Shown here in pieces: positions 29,439 through 41,115 of a stretch of DNA of 64,000 bases. The position numbers and the translations under genes are program-made. The stretch lies in assembly GCA_030867875.1 (NCBI GenBank), contig JAOWCC010000577.1:85231740-85295739 (forward strand), given 5' to 3'. The stretch's first letter is position 1; every line of letters begins with the position of its first letter. Origin of the DNA: Actinernus sp. WN-2022 (lineage: Eukaryota > Cnidaria > Anthozoa > Actiniaria > Actinernidae). The notes under the pieces are model-generated. The model saw only the letters and a list, made by a program, of their open reading frames with translations. It did not search any database and was not told the origin of the DNA.

Positions 29439-31318
29439 GGTGGCCCGCGGCTATTTATTTTGACAATGGGGTTCTTTTTAAATCGCGTTTTTGAATAGCT
29501 AAACATTATCCGATTTCTGAGATTTTTCGAACTTTTAATAACGAATCCTCGAATTTTATAAAAAGTACAATTAGAAAGTGATTAACAAAGAATTGCTGAA
29601 GATATAAGCGATTTTCTGAAACGTTGTTTTTTAGGAAAGAGCGTATATTTCAAAACCCAAAAGATGGATTTGTTCCATTTTACTTTCAACGAGTGCACAA
29701 CCTCCAAGGTCTGTGACAGGCAAGTCTCAGGTTAATCGGCACCATACAAGTTTCTCAGCAAACGGCTGATCAATTTTAACCTTAAACTATTATGCTCAGG
29801 CATCTGGTGCAACTGCCGGAGAAATATTACGGTACTAATTAAATCGTATATACCATATGGAAGTTCAATACCACTTGAAACTTCTGTCCCAAAGGCAAGA
29901 AGATCGGAAAACTGCAACTAACGTTATGCGGCGAACGAAGTAAGATAGGTTATTGCTGAATATTTGCGAAAATCGAGAAATTTGTATTCTTTCAGCGTCA
30001 ACAAAATTCACCCATTTGTTTTTCTTAAGTTCCTAATATGACTTACAGTAGCATATTTTAAAGTACCTTACCGAGTTTCAGCGCGCTTTGACCATACGCT
30101 TTTGAGAAATAAAGGCTGTAAACTTCAACTTGTGCGAAACTTCTAAAATCTAAATGCTTGGAAAACCCCTCATGTTCGCTAATTTATTCAATGGGTTTGT
30201 TTTGAATTTCCGCACGGGTTCTGCCACTTGGGAATCGCGAGGCAAGGAATAATTAAAATTAATGTTGAAATTAAAATGAGGATTAATTTTGCAAGTGTAG
30301 TAAGGTATTTGTAATAATAGTTCCAGGCTGAGTAATGTTTTGGTGCCAAGGAGTATCCTACTGTGGAAACGTTCTTCAAATGTTCTCCCCTCGTCGCTAC
30401 TTACTACCATGTGGACATAACACGTAACACCTGTTTCATGGGTTACTGCACACAGTCCCATGAATTACAATGTAATCCTCATTTTAATTTCAACAATAAT
30501 TTTAATTATTCCTTGCCTCGCGATTCCCAAGTGGCAGAACCCGTGCGGAAATTCAAAACAAACCCATTGAATAAATTAGCGAACATGAGGGGTTTTCCAA
30601 GCATTTAGATTTTAGAAGTCTCGCACAAGCTGAAGTTTACAGCCTTTATTTCTCAAAAGCGTATGGTCAAAGCGCGCTGAAACTCGGTAAGGTACTTTAA
30701 AATATGCTACTGTAAGTCATATTAGGAACTTAAGAAAAACAATTGGGTGCATTTTTTTGACGCCGAAAGAATACAAATTTCTCGATTTTCGCAAATATTC
30801 AGCAATAACCTATCTTACTTCGTTCGCCGCATAACGTTAGTTACAGTTTCCGATCTTCTTGCCTTTGGCACAGAAGTTTCAAGTGGTATTGAACTTCCAT
30901 ATGGTATGTACGATTTAATTATTACCGTAATATTTCTCTGGCAGTTGAACCAGATGCATGAGCATAACATTTTAAGGTTAAAATTGATCAGCCGTTTGCT
31001 GAGAAACTTGTATGGTGCCGATTAACCTGAAACTTGCCTGTCACAGACCTTGGAGGTTGGGCACTCGTTAAAAGTAAAATGGAACAAATCCATCTTTTGG
31101 GTTTTGAAATATACGCTCTTTCCTAGAAAACAACGTTTTGGAAAATCGCTTATATCTTCAGCAGTTCTTTGTTAATCACTTTCTAATTGTACTTTTTATA
31201 AAATTCGAGGATTCTTTATTAAAAGTCCAAAAAATCTCAGAAATCGGATAATGTTTAGCTATTCATAAACGCGATTTAAAAAGACCGTCGTTGCCAAAAT
31301 AAATAGCCGCGGGCCACC
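29439..31318. mobile_element. 1.9-kb foldback element flanked by TTAA
   Basis: Arms of about 845 bp (29439-30284 and 30474-31318) are highly similar inverted copies. They start GGTGGCCCGCGGCTATTTAT. TTAA lies outside both ends (29435-29438, 31319-31322). The 189-bp spacer is present once. ORFs on each arm (for example 30747-31025 and 30150-30461) mirror each other and lack a recognised domain. TTAA flanks suggest piggyBac-type mobilisation; the long arms resemble Foldback elements. Confidence 0.88.
30285..30473 (-). other. Single-copy spacer of the foldback element, open on the minus strand
   Basis: The minus strand is open as MGLCAVTHETGVTCYVHMVV...SDEGRTFEERFHSRI before running into the arm. 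It might be a captured gene fragment. No family recognised. Confidence 0.2.
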
Positions 31319-31322
31319 TTAA

Positions 31323-31646
31323 TCTATCCAACCACCAGGTTTGTTTGCACAAAACACACCAAGCGACTACGAACCACGCTATTCTTGACGCTGCATTTCT
31401 CTCCACCACGTTTTCCTACACCCACCTCCAATTGCATGCTGGGTAATGGACAAAAAATGCACAAGCGTTCCCCCCTCTGGGATTCCTGTCGGGTTTGTTT
31501 TTTTAGTCTTTTTCCCCTAAAACCAATAGCGGTGATTTCGACTCAAGCCGTTGCTTTAAAGTGACAAAAACACATCCTAAGGTTTAGCAGGGGTAAATGA
31601 CTGCCAACTGCAGGATTTCAAGAATTTCATTGAAGAATTATTTCCT
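31323..31646. other. No supported gene
   Basis: Spacer between the foldback element and the Gypsy remnant; no 5' LTR-like partner of 34353-34711 was found here. Confidence 0.5.
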
Positions 31647-31739
31647 GTGTCTGAAAGAACAAACACAACAGAAAAAAAACTTTTAAACCCTCTCACAAAG
31701 CCTACTAGGAACAAACCAAGTACTTTTCAGGCGTCCTCT

Positions 31740-32225
31740 AGCTCTCTGACAGTGGCATTTTTCTCCAAAATTAGAGCAAAATTTCCGTCCTATCTGACCA
31801 CATTTAACACACCATTTGGTTGTTATCGATTCACAGTCGTCCCATTTGGTGTAGTTTTCGCACAAGAAGTGTTTCACCGCACTGTTCACGACTTGTTTGT
31901 CAATATCCCCGGTTGTGAAACCGATATTGATGACATTCTTGTCTGGGGTAAAACCGTCGAGGAACATGACAAGAACTTGGAGCGTGTGCTCGAGAGGGTC
32001 AAAGAGATGAACATGACTCTGAACAAAGATAAATGTGAATTCCGCACAACAGAAATCACCTACTTGGTAGAAACACTCACAGCAGAGGGTGTAAAACCTG
32101 ATGTGAACAAGATTAGGGCCATTTTGGATTATCCAAAACCGGAAAACCGACAGGATGTACTTCGATTACTCGGGATGGTGAATTTTATCGCGAAGTTTCC
32201 GCCTAATGTATCTGAAGTGACATAA
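31740..32225 (+). pseudogene. Ty3/Gypsy reverse transcriptase (N-terminally deleted)
   Basis: Reads SYLTTFNTPFGCYRF, then VPFGVVFAQEVFHRTVHDLF, the catalytic box ETDIDDILVWG, and the thumb CEFRTTEITYL...PKPENRQDVLRLLGMVNF. Upstream, FFSKIRAKFP shows that the segment with the first catalytic Asp is deleted. The frame breaks at TAA near 32222 (EVT*), where TTPLRELT continues in another frame. It copies RNA to DNA in LTR retrotransposons and is non-functional here. Confidence 0.9.
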
Positions 32226-32887
32226 CAACGCCACTTCGTGAACTCACGCAGAAATACGTCGAGTTTCGCTGGGAAGATCAACATGATAAAGCGTTCGCCG
32301 AACTCAAACAAAAACTCACGCAACCCGGAACGTTGCGTTACTACGACGTCACTAAGAGTGTGACATTAAAAGTCGATGCGTCACAGAAGGGCCTTGGAGC
32401 TGCGCTACTTCAGGACCATGATCCAGTAGCGGATGCCTCTAAAGATCTCAACAACACCCAGCAACGCTACGCACAAATAGAGAAGGAGTTGCTGGCCGTA
32501 GTGTTTGATTACAAGCGCTTCCACCAATATATCTACGGGAAATCAATCGTTGTGGAGTCAGCTCACAAACCTTTGGAGGCGATACTCCAAAAGCCATTGT
32601 CGCAAGCGCCGTCACGTCTCCAGAAGATGGTGCTACAACTCCAGGAGGACGACATATCTCTAGTGTACAAAAAGGGTGCAGAAATGTACATCGCAGATGC
32701 ACTATCGCGTGCATTTCCGCCGGAAGTCACGCAAGAGCAATTTGAGGTTGAGATTCAGTCGAAGAAATATGTCCATTTAATGTCAAAAACAGCTTACGTG
32801 ACAGATCGAAAGCTCGAGGAAATAAAGAGAGAGTTGGCCACATGTGTATCCATGCAAATGTTAATCGCCTATATCCATGGGGGATGA
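32226..32887 (+). pseudogene. Ty3/Gypsy RNase H
   Basis: TTPLRELTQKYVEF, FAELKQKL, then LKVDASQKGLGAALLQ (first Asp), EKELLAVVF (Glu) and VVESAHKPLEAIL. The last is normally TDHKPLEAI, so the third acid has become Ala. It ends LSRAFPP and a protease-resistant linker to TGA at 32885-32887 (GG*PETK), which looks like a Trp-to-stop change, since the frame simply continues. Confidence 0.9.
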
Positions 32888-33685
32888 CCGGAAACAAAAC
32901 ACGAAGTCCCCATCGAGATACGGGAATATTACAAGTTTCGACAAGAACTTGTTGAGCAGGACGGGATGGTCTACAAAGGGAACAACTTCCTTATTCCACC
33001 GAAACTACACGCGGACACTCTGAAGAAGCTGCATGTCTCGCATCAAGGGATGGAGAAGACCAAACGTCTGGCCAGAGAATGCGTATTCTGGACAGGCATG
33101 AATGCACAAATTGAAGAAGCAGTATCCAGCTGTGCAGCTTGTTTGCGACACAGGAATGCAAACCAAAAGGAGCCGCTAAAGTCGCACGAGGTACCCAGTC
33201 GCCCGTGGCAACGTGTCAGGACTGACCTATTTGACTGGAAGGGCAGACCTCATCTTGTGGTAGTCGACTACTACAGTCGATACCCAGAAGTTGCAGAGGT
33301 ACGAGACACGCGGGCCAGCATGATCATCAGGAAGACCAAGTCATTCTTCAGTCGCCACGGGATACCGGAGGAGGTCATCTCAGACAACGGACCTCAATAC
33401 TCGTCACATGAGTATAATGCATTTGCTGAGGAGTACGGATTCAAACATTCGACCATCAGCCCACGATATCCACAGGCTGGTGGCCTTCACGAGAAGGCTG
33501 TCCAGACCGTCAAGAATCTGCTGCAAAAATGTAGTGAGAACAGTGATGATGCTTATATTGCATTGCTTGACTATCGTAATACGCCGATTGATGGTGTAAG
33601 TCCTGCCCAGGCACTCATGAGCCGCAGACTTCGGACCACATTACCGATTGGTCAAGGCAAACTGAAGCCCAGTGTCATTGTCTGA
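32888..33685 (+). pseudogene. Ty3/Gypsy integrase
   Basis: An HHCC module (LHVSHQGMEKT ... CAAC) precedes the rve core. Catalytic acids are present: D in VRTDLFDWKG, D in VISDNGPQY and E in GGLHEKAVQTVK. A stop at 33683-33685 (VIV*SSLTFE) lies just before the C-terminal tail in the same frame. Domain order RT-RNase H-IN is that of Ty3/Gypsy. Confidence 0.92.
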
Positions 33686-34130
33686 TCTTCATTGACCTTT
33701 GAAGCTCAAAGGACCAAAGGACAAGCCAATCAGAGCAAGTATTACGACATGAATGCAAAGTCGTTACCAACACTCTCGCCTGGTGATATTGTTCGGATGA
33801 AAAAGGAACCGGGAGACACATGGAAACCTGCGGTTGTCATGGGAACACATCATACGCCAAGAAGTTATGTTGTGCAAACGGAGGACGGTACTGAGTACAG
33901 GCGCAACCGAAGACACATCATAAAACCAACGAGAAAGCTCACAAAATTCCAGATTCTGAATGATGAGCTAACGTTAGCAGATAACACACATGCTGAAGAT
34001 GCAACAGACACTAGCAAGGGCCAAGTGTCATCTCATCTCCAACCCTTGCTAATGTTCAGCAGAATCACGATGAGCAAGTGAGAATTAGTCGCTATGGACG
34101 GATTATCAAGCCAAACCCCAAATACAAAGA
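33686..34130 (+). pseudogene. Gypsy integrase C-terminal tail and pol end
   Basis: GQANQSKYYDMNAKSLPTL then LSPGDIVRMKKEPGDTWKPA and SYVVQTEDGTEYRRNRRHI: the GPY/F-like domain that follows Gypsy integrases. The ORF ends at 34079-34081, with a variant frame continuing QIRISRYGR-like text to about 34130. Confidence 0.82.
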
Positions 34131-34341
34131 CTGACTAATTCATATAAAGTTATTTGCACTATATCTTATCTACATTTTATCATCCTTATAAGGACCAAGG
34201 AACTGAGAGCAATAATCAACATAGATTTGTTAGTACGCAATATTAATAATTATTTACAGGACTATTGATTATGTGTTTGTTACAGGACTATTGATTATTT
34301 GTTTGATTATGATTTATTGATTTGCTAGATTTCTATCTCGA

Positions 34342-34352
34342 GAAAAGGAGGA
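34342..34352 (+). other. Polypurine tract of the Gypsy element
   Basis: GAAAAGGAGGA immediately precedes the TGT that starts the putative LTR. This is the standard plus-strand priming site position. Confidence 0.7.
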
Positions 34353-34711
34353 TGTAATATATATCAATCATCTCCCATGATTGAGTCTAATTATAGATCA
34401 CGCTATATAGAAGATCACGATTACTTGTGTTCGTCATGTTCACAAGATCGCAGATTTGTTTGAATGATAAACGCGGTACGCTTGTATATCTGAGCTTGTA
34501 TTTCAAAAGTTTATAGTTTCTAAACAACCGTACTTCCCGCCAACTAAACTCGAATTTCGCGCTCAATGTTTTAATTCCCAGAGGGAATATTAATGCGTCA
34601 GTGATTATATCACCTCCATGACAAGCAATAATTAATTTGCTGTTGTAATTATAATAATCGTCAATATAATTCAAGATTTATTAAATATTTATTCGTTTAT
34701 TAGATGACACA
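34353..34711 (+). mobile_element. Putative 3' LTR of the Gypsy element
   Basis: Begins TGTAATATATATCAATC after the purine tract and ends near GATGACACA, giving TGT...ACA ends of about 359 bp. No 5' LTR copy is present, as the 5' half of the element is lost. Confidence 0.6.
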
Positions 34712-35419
34712 GTAGGTTTTTCCGGGCCGATTTTAAGGAGTGACATATCATTTTAAAGTTGAGCGAAAGTGCAAGAAGAAGCCGTCTGAAGAATTTTTTA
34801 TAGTTTCACGATTGACGAGAAAAGAGGCTCCAAAGTTCGTCATTCAGAAAATTTCATACAAAATTGGACTAAAAGTCACCTGTATTCAGAGAGCAAACAT
34901 ATTAGGTTTTTTTAAACGGCCATTCGATAAAATGAGTCCGAAGGGTCAATCGGTATTTCGGTAATAAAAAGTTGATTGTAGAAATTGTCTAATGCAAAAA
35001 AAGAAAGCAATCCCAGCCATTTTTATCAAGCTACCTTACGCAGAATCGGCCATTTTCTCTGCATTTGAATCTCCCGCTAAGTAGTTAATGAGCTTGACGC
35101 GTGAGCGATTTCGGCAGTTAATGAGATGTGCATATCGATATGTCCAGCCATTCTGGGCGATGATTGGAAACCCTACAAAAGTAGCGATACCTACCGTCAA
35201 CGAGTACGTAGAATTCTCCCGAATGGCATTGTGGGGAACGTTTGAGCCCTCGGCTTAAAACCTTGAACTGAGGGGGGAGGGTTGAGTTAGCACTCAGGAT
35301 TTCACCAATTGAGCTCACTCACGATCAGACCCGAAAGGGTTAAAGCACTTTGCTTATAAACTGGGCATCTCTCTCTACACTCACGCCATTCTGTTCAGCT
35401 GAGCTAAGCAAAACGCCAT
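34712..35419. other. No supported gene
   Basis: Short featureless ORFs (34740-34964, 35118-35318). Confidence 0.45.
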
Positions 35420-35545
35420 CGGAGAGTCCTCGATACACAGAAAATCGCCCGAAGTACACACCATAAAACGATGAATAAATTAGCTCGAACCCCTAACCCC
35501 AATAACTCGTTCAGCGCTGGCGCGCATCCACGAGTTAAAAAGAGG
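35420..35545. repeat. Dispersed repeat, copy 2 (partner at 29171)
   Basis: Same block order as 29171-29296, including gaagtacacacc, gatgaataaattagct and gcatccacgagttaaaa. Confidence 0.75.
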
Positions 35546-36165
35546 AATGAACACTAAACCTTGCATTACTACTACCAACGTTAGACAAACCGAAGCAAAG
35601 CCCGCACTGACAATCCACGAGTTCCCCTTAGGAGACCTATTATGTTTCCATCTTCGCGCGGCCACAATTATTTTATCACTTTCTTTCCGTTCAAATCACA
35701 CCGAGTGCGTGTGTCAAGCGACTGAGTTACCGAGTGAGTCTGGTACGAGACAAAACCGTTGGCGCATGCTCGGTACGAAAACAACACGAATGCTGCAGAG
35801 CTTTCTCTTCTTCTCGCCTTTCGTGGAGTAAAGAAGGCTCTGCTCGCAGGGTAATCAGTGTGGGGCTCAGCAAATTATTCTAAGTATCTTTGTAGAATCG
35901 ACAGGCTTCAGAATAGAGCGATTAAATATGGCTATATGAAACATGTTACACCAGTCTCAGCACTATTAGGACTATCTGATGCCAAGATATGGCAGAGGAT
36001 TATTAGTACCACTAGCAGTCCGCTGGCTTCCTTCTAAGAAAACTAGATTTTTAAGAAACAGAGGACGCTGTTTCACTCGACCGTCAATTAAAACGGAGCG
36101 TTTTAAAATAATCTTTATGAATAGCTGTTTCCTTAAATATGTTTAGTGTTCTTTACTTAACAAAT

Positions 36166-36548
36166 AAAAGATGGTTCTCCTTGTTATATAACAAAATAAT
36201 GCACGCTCGAGGTCTTGAAAAACTACGGAAGCACGAGCGGAACGCGAGTGCATTTAGCAGCTTTTAAAGACCTCGAAAGTGCATTATTTTGTTTTAGTAT
36301 ATACTACACCAGTGAATATCACTTTTCGCGCGCTCTGATTGTCCACTCAAACAGTGAATATGATTTCATATTCACCTCCGGCCGAGCGAAGCAGCGATCA
36401 CCTCGCGCGAGTTTTTGTCCATTTGACAGAAAATAAAATAACTATTTAGTACTTGCTATAATTCACATGTGTGGTATATACTAAAACAATTATTCACCTC
36501 CACTTCGGTGAATAATTGTTAAATATAACAAGGAGAAACATCTTTTTT
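36166..36548. mobile_element. MITE with nested palindromes
   Basis: Outer ends AAAAGATGGTTCTCCTTGTT and its inverse (one mismatch). Inside, acaaaataatgcac and gtgcattattttgt form a second inverted pair, and caattattcacc ... ggtgaataattg a third. No ORF of note. Confidence 0.8.
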
Positions 36549-37600
36549 TGTTTTATAAAATATAATATAAACTTCAATGTAGACGAAGGAAATAAGCAGA
36601 AATTATTGCGGAACTCGAGAACGTAATAATTGAATTTATGTCGTGAGATCTTATTGTTATCAGAGCCTAGAGTTTGACAGCTCATAAACCGGTAAAACCA
36701 GTAACCGATGACGTAAGACAACACGCATCCGGGTAGTCTTCAGTTGAGTACATAGGCACGAGAATCACTAATATCAACCTCTTTTAGTTAGGAGATGATC
36801 CAGCACTAATGAATGCTTCAATTTTCAAAGGCAAGTAGAACCCACTCATTCAATTATTTCTAATTGGGTTTGCTCATATATATGTCACACCATAGTAACG
36901 GGAACTGTTTCCCAGTCTTTGTTGCACTCAAATCGTTTCTCAGTATACGTAGCACGTGTTATGCCTGAGCTGCGGCATATTTCGACCTGTTTCGACCATC
37001 TGATTGGCTAAGAATAGCCTACCTTTGTTCTTTTTCGCGCGAAACGCAATGCTAAAAATAGCCTCATCTACCTCTGTGCTGGGATACAGACACAGTGGGG
37101 AAGATGGACGCTCCTGGTAATGGGCTCCTGCTTGTGTGTAGTATTTCACATGTGCATTGCCAGTTTCAGGCTGTATGATGTTTAATAGGAGTTGTGCGCC
37201 TCCTATATATGGTGACACAGTGTGTCCCTACTATTATTTATACACTTGCTCCGTGATTGTAACCTGGTTTTTATGACATCGACTGTTCAACCCCTTATGA
37301 TCGCCTATTCTTATAGGTGCGTCCAATCAGTCGTCGTATTTGCCATGGTTTGTAGTTTACTGGAGACTGGTCTGTCTTGGTATATTTTTTCCAAGACCCA
37401 AAGAGGTCAAAAGAAATATTCACATCACAAATAGCACGAAAAGACTATGGAGCTGTCCTGTTCCTAGCTATCATCCATCTCAATGCGATATACATGTATA
37501 TATATTATATCGATATGCATTGAGTCGTCAATCCAGTTAATTACATCAGTTATTTAGTAGTAACAGTTGTGATCCAACTCTGCATTTGGACTTTTACTTT
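36549..37600. other. No supported gene
   Basis: Only short ORFs; no clear repeat or domain. Confidence 0.4.
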
Positions 37601-40560
37601 CAAGCGTGTGTGCTCCCGTCCGAAGTATGGCACACATTTTAATCACTCAAGTTCACGCCGCCTGTCACTCAGTTGTCTGACACAGAGGCTTTTTAGGAAT
37701 TCCTTAAGTCAGATCCATATAACCTTGTTTATTTTGTTTGTTCCTAAAGGTATACTGGTTTCCTGGCCTTTTATTAACATGCGTCTCCCTTTAAAAACAA
37801 CGCTGCATTTGACTTTCCGCTTTAATTCTGTCGTAGTTTAGGGGAAGCGGGCCTGAAGCCGTTGAAATCACTTTAAGGTGTTCCCGATAATTGTATTACA
37901 ACTTTCCTGCTTATCTTACGTATCTGATCATACCACCGGCTATGAATTCATCGCATTGCGGTATATCCGCTCATTTATACGATCAATTACTATTGTTTTC
38001 CGGATCGTTTACAGGGTACAACTTCTTGGCCGCCTGATTTCTGCTAGTGAAAATGGAATCAATCAGATCCGTCATAATAAATTAGCTCCATCACCTTGTT
38101 TATTTAGTTTATTCCAACACGTATACTGTGTTTCCTTTGATTATATATAACATGTTTCACCAAAAATCTTTATGTAAAGGGTCCACCTAAATTCTTTAGG
38201 TCAGTAAAGGCTCCACCTAAATTCTTTAGGTCAATACAAGCTCTATCGTAGCTTAAGCAGAGCGGCTCTGAAGTGCTTAAAATTATTGCGCGAACTTGGC
38301 TGAGATAGTTCGTAATCAGGTGTGTTACCCGTAATGTTTATCAGTTTTCTGCACCCTTTGTGGTATATCTTACCAAACAGTGTCACATTGAATTATGAAA
38401 TCGTCGCGGCATGGCCGCCTCGTATACTGTCATCCAACACTATTGTTTTCCAGGGCGGTTACAGTGTACAACCCCTTGGCCGCTTGAGTTCATAAGCTAG
38501 GCCCAATGCACTCGCCCTGGGCTAGTGAGACAGTTTGTATTTTACCGTTGTCACTACTGTTTTCCAGTGCTTTACAAGTTGCATAACTCGCATTGGGCTA
38601 GTACACGGTATCATGTTTGTTATTTACTTTATCAGTCACTATTGTGCTATTGATCTGATCCGTTGATGTCAGGCAACAGTTTTGATTTCGTACGATGTGT
38701 ACACTACGGGGTCATAAGTATCTAGTAAAACAACAGTTTGTTTGTCGAACGGGCCTACCCACATTTTTGTCATTTTTGCTTCCGAGCCGCTCTACGTATA
38801 CCACCATAGCACCTTTCGCTATTTTAATTTAATTCAACATTCTTTCTTAAACGCTGGTCCCTTAATTTTCACTTTTATAATCACATATCAACTTAATCTA
38901 GGTTATTATAGCGCGGTATTACAATGAAGCCCATGGGAGATCAAATCGGGTAAATTACTCTCTTCGATTAGAATTATTTTGCTACCATACAGGTTTCCAA
39001 TGATTTGACCCACACTAAGCCTTTATCTATGTCAGTATGACTCATTCATTGTGGGTCTTGCACCGAAAGCAATAACAGTCAGGCTCAGCACACTTCATCC
39101 CTAGCATTTAGCTGATCCGACCTTTCGATGTTACATTTCGCATGTCGTTTTGTTGGCATCGAATAAATTCAGTAGAGCGCTAGTCACGAAAACTGAGTAG
39201 TGTCGAACACCGTAAGTGCTTGATAAAGAGCGTGACTCCTGTTTTACCACCAACATCATCCGGCATGTTTATATACTAGAAGAGGTTGGTCTGTCTACAA
39301 ATTCCTAAATGAAGGTTATGTTCGTAATTGACCTATGAAACGTAGTATATTAAATGTGTGGCCTTTGTAATGGTTATCATGCAATGTGTGGATCAGATCA
39401 AATGCCACGCGGGGCAATTACTGTCCATGCATGAGTAATATCTGTTAAATTATGTTTCCTCTCTGCGACCGGCTCTTGAATATGGTCCTGAGATACGAGG
39501 CAGGGATTGATTGATTTATAAAACATGTTATGCCTTGGTACTTATTGAAATGGATTCCTATAGTATTCCTACACCTTCATCGGTGTTGTTATATTACCGG
39601 GAACCCATCGATAATTCTCATTGTAGTGAGTGTTATATTTGTCGAGGAACCTCGACAAGTGTCTTAATTGGGCCGGATACGTCCCGTAGAGAGACTTTGG
39701 AATGCAGTCATTTGGTCTGCCATCACGAATGTGGCCTGTACCTGAACCCTGTTGCTGAGCTGATCTGACGGGTGAAATGCTTATCTTCCATTACACAAGA
39801 TTACTTCACTCTATGGGATATGGACAGGCTTCCTCTGAGAGAAATCCGCACAGGCAATCCATAGACTCAGGACAGCTTTTTCCAAGTTTCTCATCGTTAT
39901 CCAATACTAGATATCGGAACAATAGATTGTGCATCGTAACCACTGTCAATCAGCATTTACTGCCCCGCATATTCGATTATAACTACTGGCATTTCAAGAC
40001 TATAACAACAGATCTGGTGTCTTTCCATAAGGGAATTGTATCTTTATTTGCAATTTCAACTTACACGGTTACTCAACTGTTTTCTCTGTACAATGAAAGA
40101 AATAGTAGTATAAAGTACGTATCTCCCTACATATTATCTGCCACAACTCCTACTTCGTTCACTGCATTATGAATATCTCGCTGTCACCGCCGGCACAGTT
40201 TTCATGTTAGTAACTTGCTGATTGCCTCTGGTTTCGATGCGTCACATTTGAATTAACTTACGTTGATGTCGCGTGCCCATACACGGTCGCCTTTAGTTCC
40301 TAAGACTGAGACATGCACGTATTCTTATGAGAGTGATTCACGCAGGCGCTGTCACTCATATTTCGTAGAACATCTTTCAAACTAGTTCACGGTTTTTCCA
40401 AACTTTGATACGAGTCACCCCAGTGAGACAACTGAAACCTCATGTGTTTCGTACTACAGCTGAAACAAGGCAGAGATATCGCGTTTTCTCAGTGCAGTTT
40501 CAATTGAGAATTTTATTTTGGTTGTAATCAACGTTCAATGTTCATATCTCATTGTTTCGA
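37600..40560. repeat. Non-coding, diverged repeats of about 410 bp
   Basis: Phrases recur with drift: tcgtagtttaggggaagcgg (37832) and tcgtagcttaagcagagcgg (about 38248); attgttttccgg...cagggtacaactt and attgttttccag...cagtgtacaaccc. ORFs here have no domain. It may be the body of an unrecognised retroelement or satellite. Confidence 0.4.
38176..38235. repeat. Two tandem 28-bp units
   Basis: tccacctaaattctttaggt followed by cagtaaag(gc), present twice in a row. Each unit contains the small palindrome cctaaattctttagg. Confidence 0.85.
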
Positions 40561-40590
40561 TTCATCATGATATCTCACATTGTCGTTTAC

Positions 40591-41115
40591 ATGGGCGAGT
40601 CAATCAGGGGTTGTCGCCCTTACTGTGTTGGCAATATATAACTTTATATCACATTATTACCATTGGCGGGCGAGTCACTCAGGGGTTGTTGAATTGCACT
40701 TACTTTCACTGTAGGCAATCTCGCAATTTATATCATATTATAACCGGTACGGCGAGTCAATCAGGGCTTGTCGCCGGTTGGCAATATAGTCATTTGTATC
40801 ATATTTTTACCAGTATGGGCGAGTCAATCAGGGGTTGTCGCCCTTACTTTCAATATTGGCATTATAGTCATTTATATCGTATTATTACCAGTACGGGCGA
40901 GTCAATCAGGGGTTGTCGCCCTTACTTTCAAAGTTGGCATTATAGTCATTTATATCATATTATTACTACTATGGGCGAGTCAATCAGGGGTTGTCGCCCT
41001 TACTTTCAATATTGGCATGATAGTCATTTATATCATATTATTACCAGTATGGGCGAGTCAATCAGGGGTTGTCGCCCTTACTTTCAATATTGGCATGATA
41101 GTCATTTATATCATA
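40591..41115. repeat. 78-bp tandem array with hairpin core
   Basis: Seven units. The core GGGCGAGTCAATCAGGGGTT then GTCGCCC pairs GGGCGA with TCGCCC. The linker is cttactttcaatattggcat and atatagtcatttatatcat-type text. Later units (40896, 40974, 41052) are almost identical; the first three have drifted and vary in length. ORFs across it are artefacts of the repeat. Confidence 0.9.

Noticed and set aside
37222..40172. Series of plus-strand ORFs of 60-131 codons
   Set aside because: No domains, no splice signals and compositionally like random AT-rich DNA with diverged repeats.
40591..41115. CRISPR-like array
   Set aside because: Repeats are 78 bp with no unique spacers, and the genome is eukaryotic.
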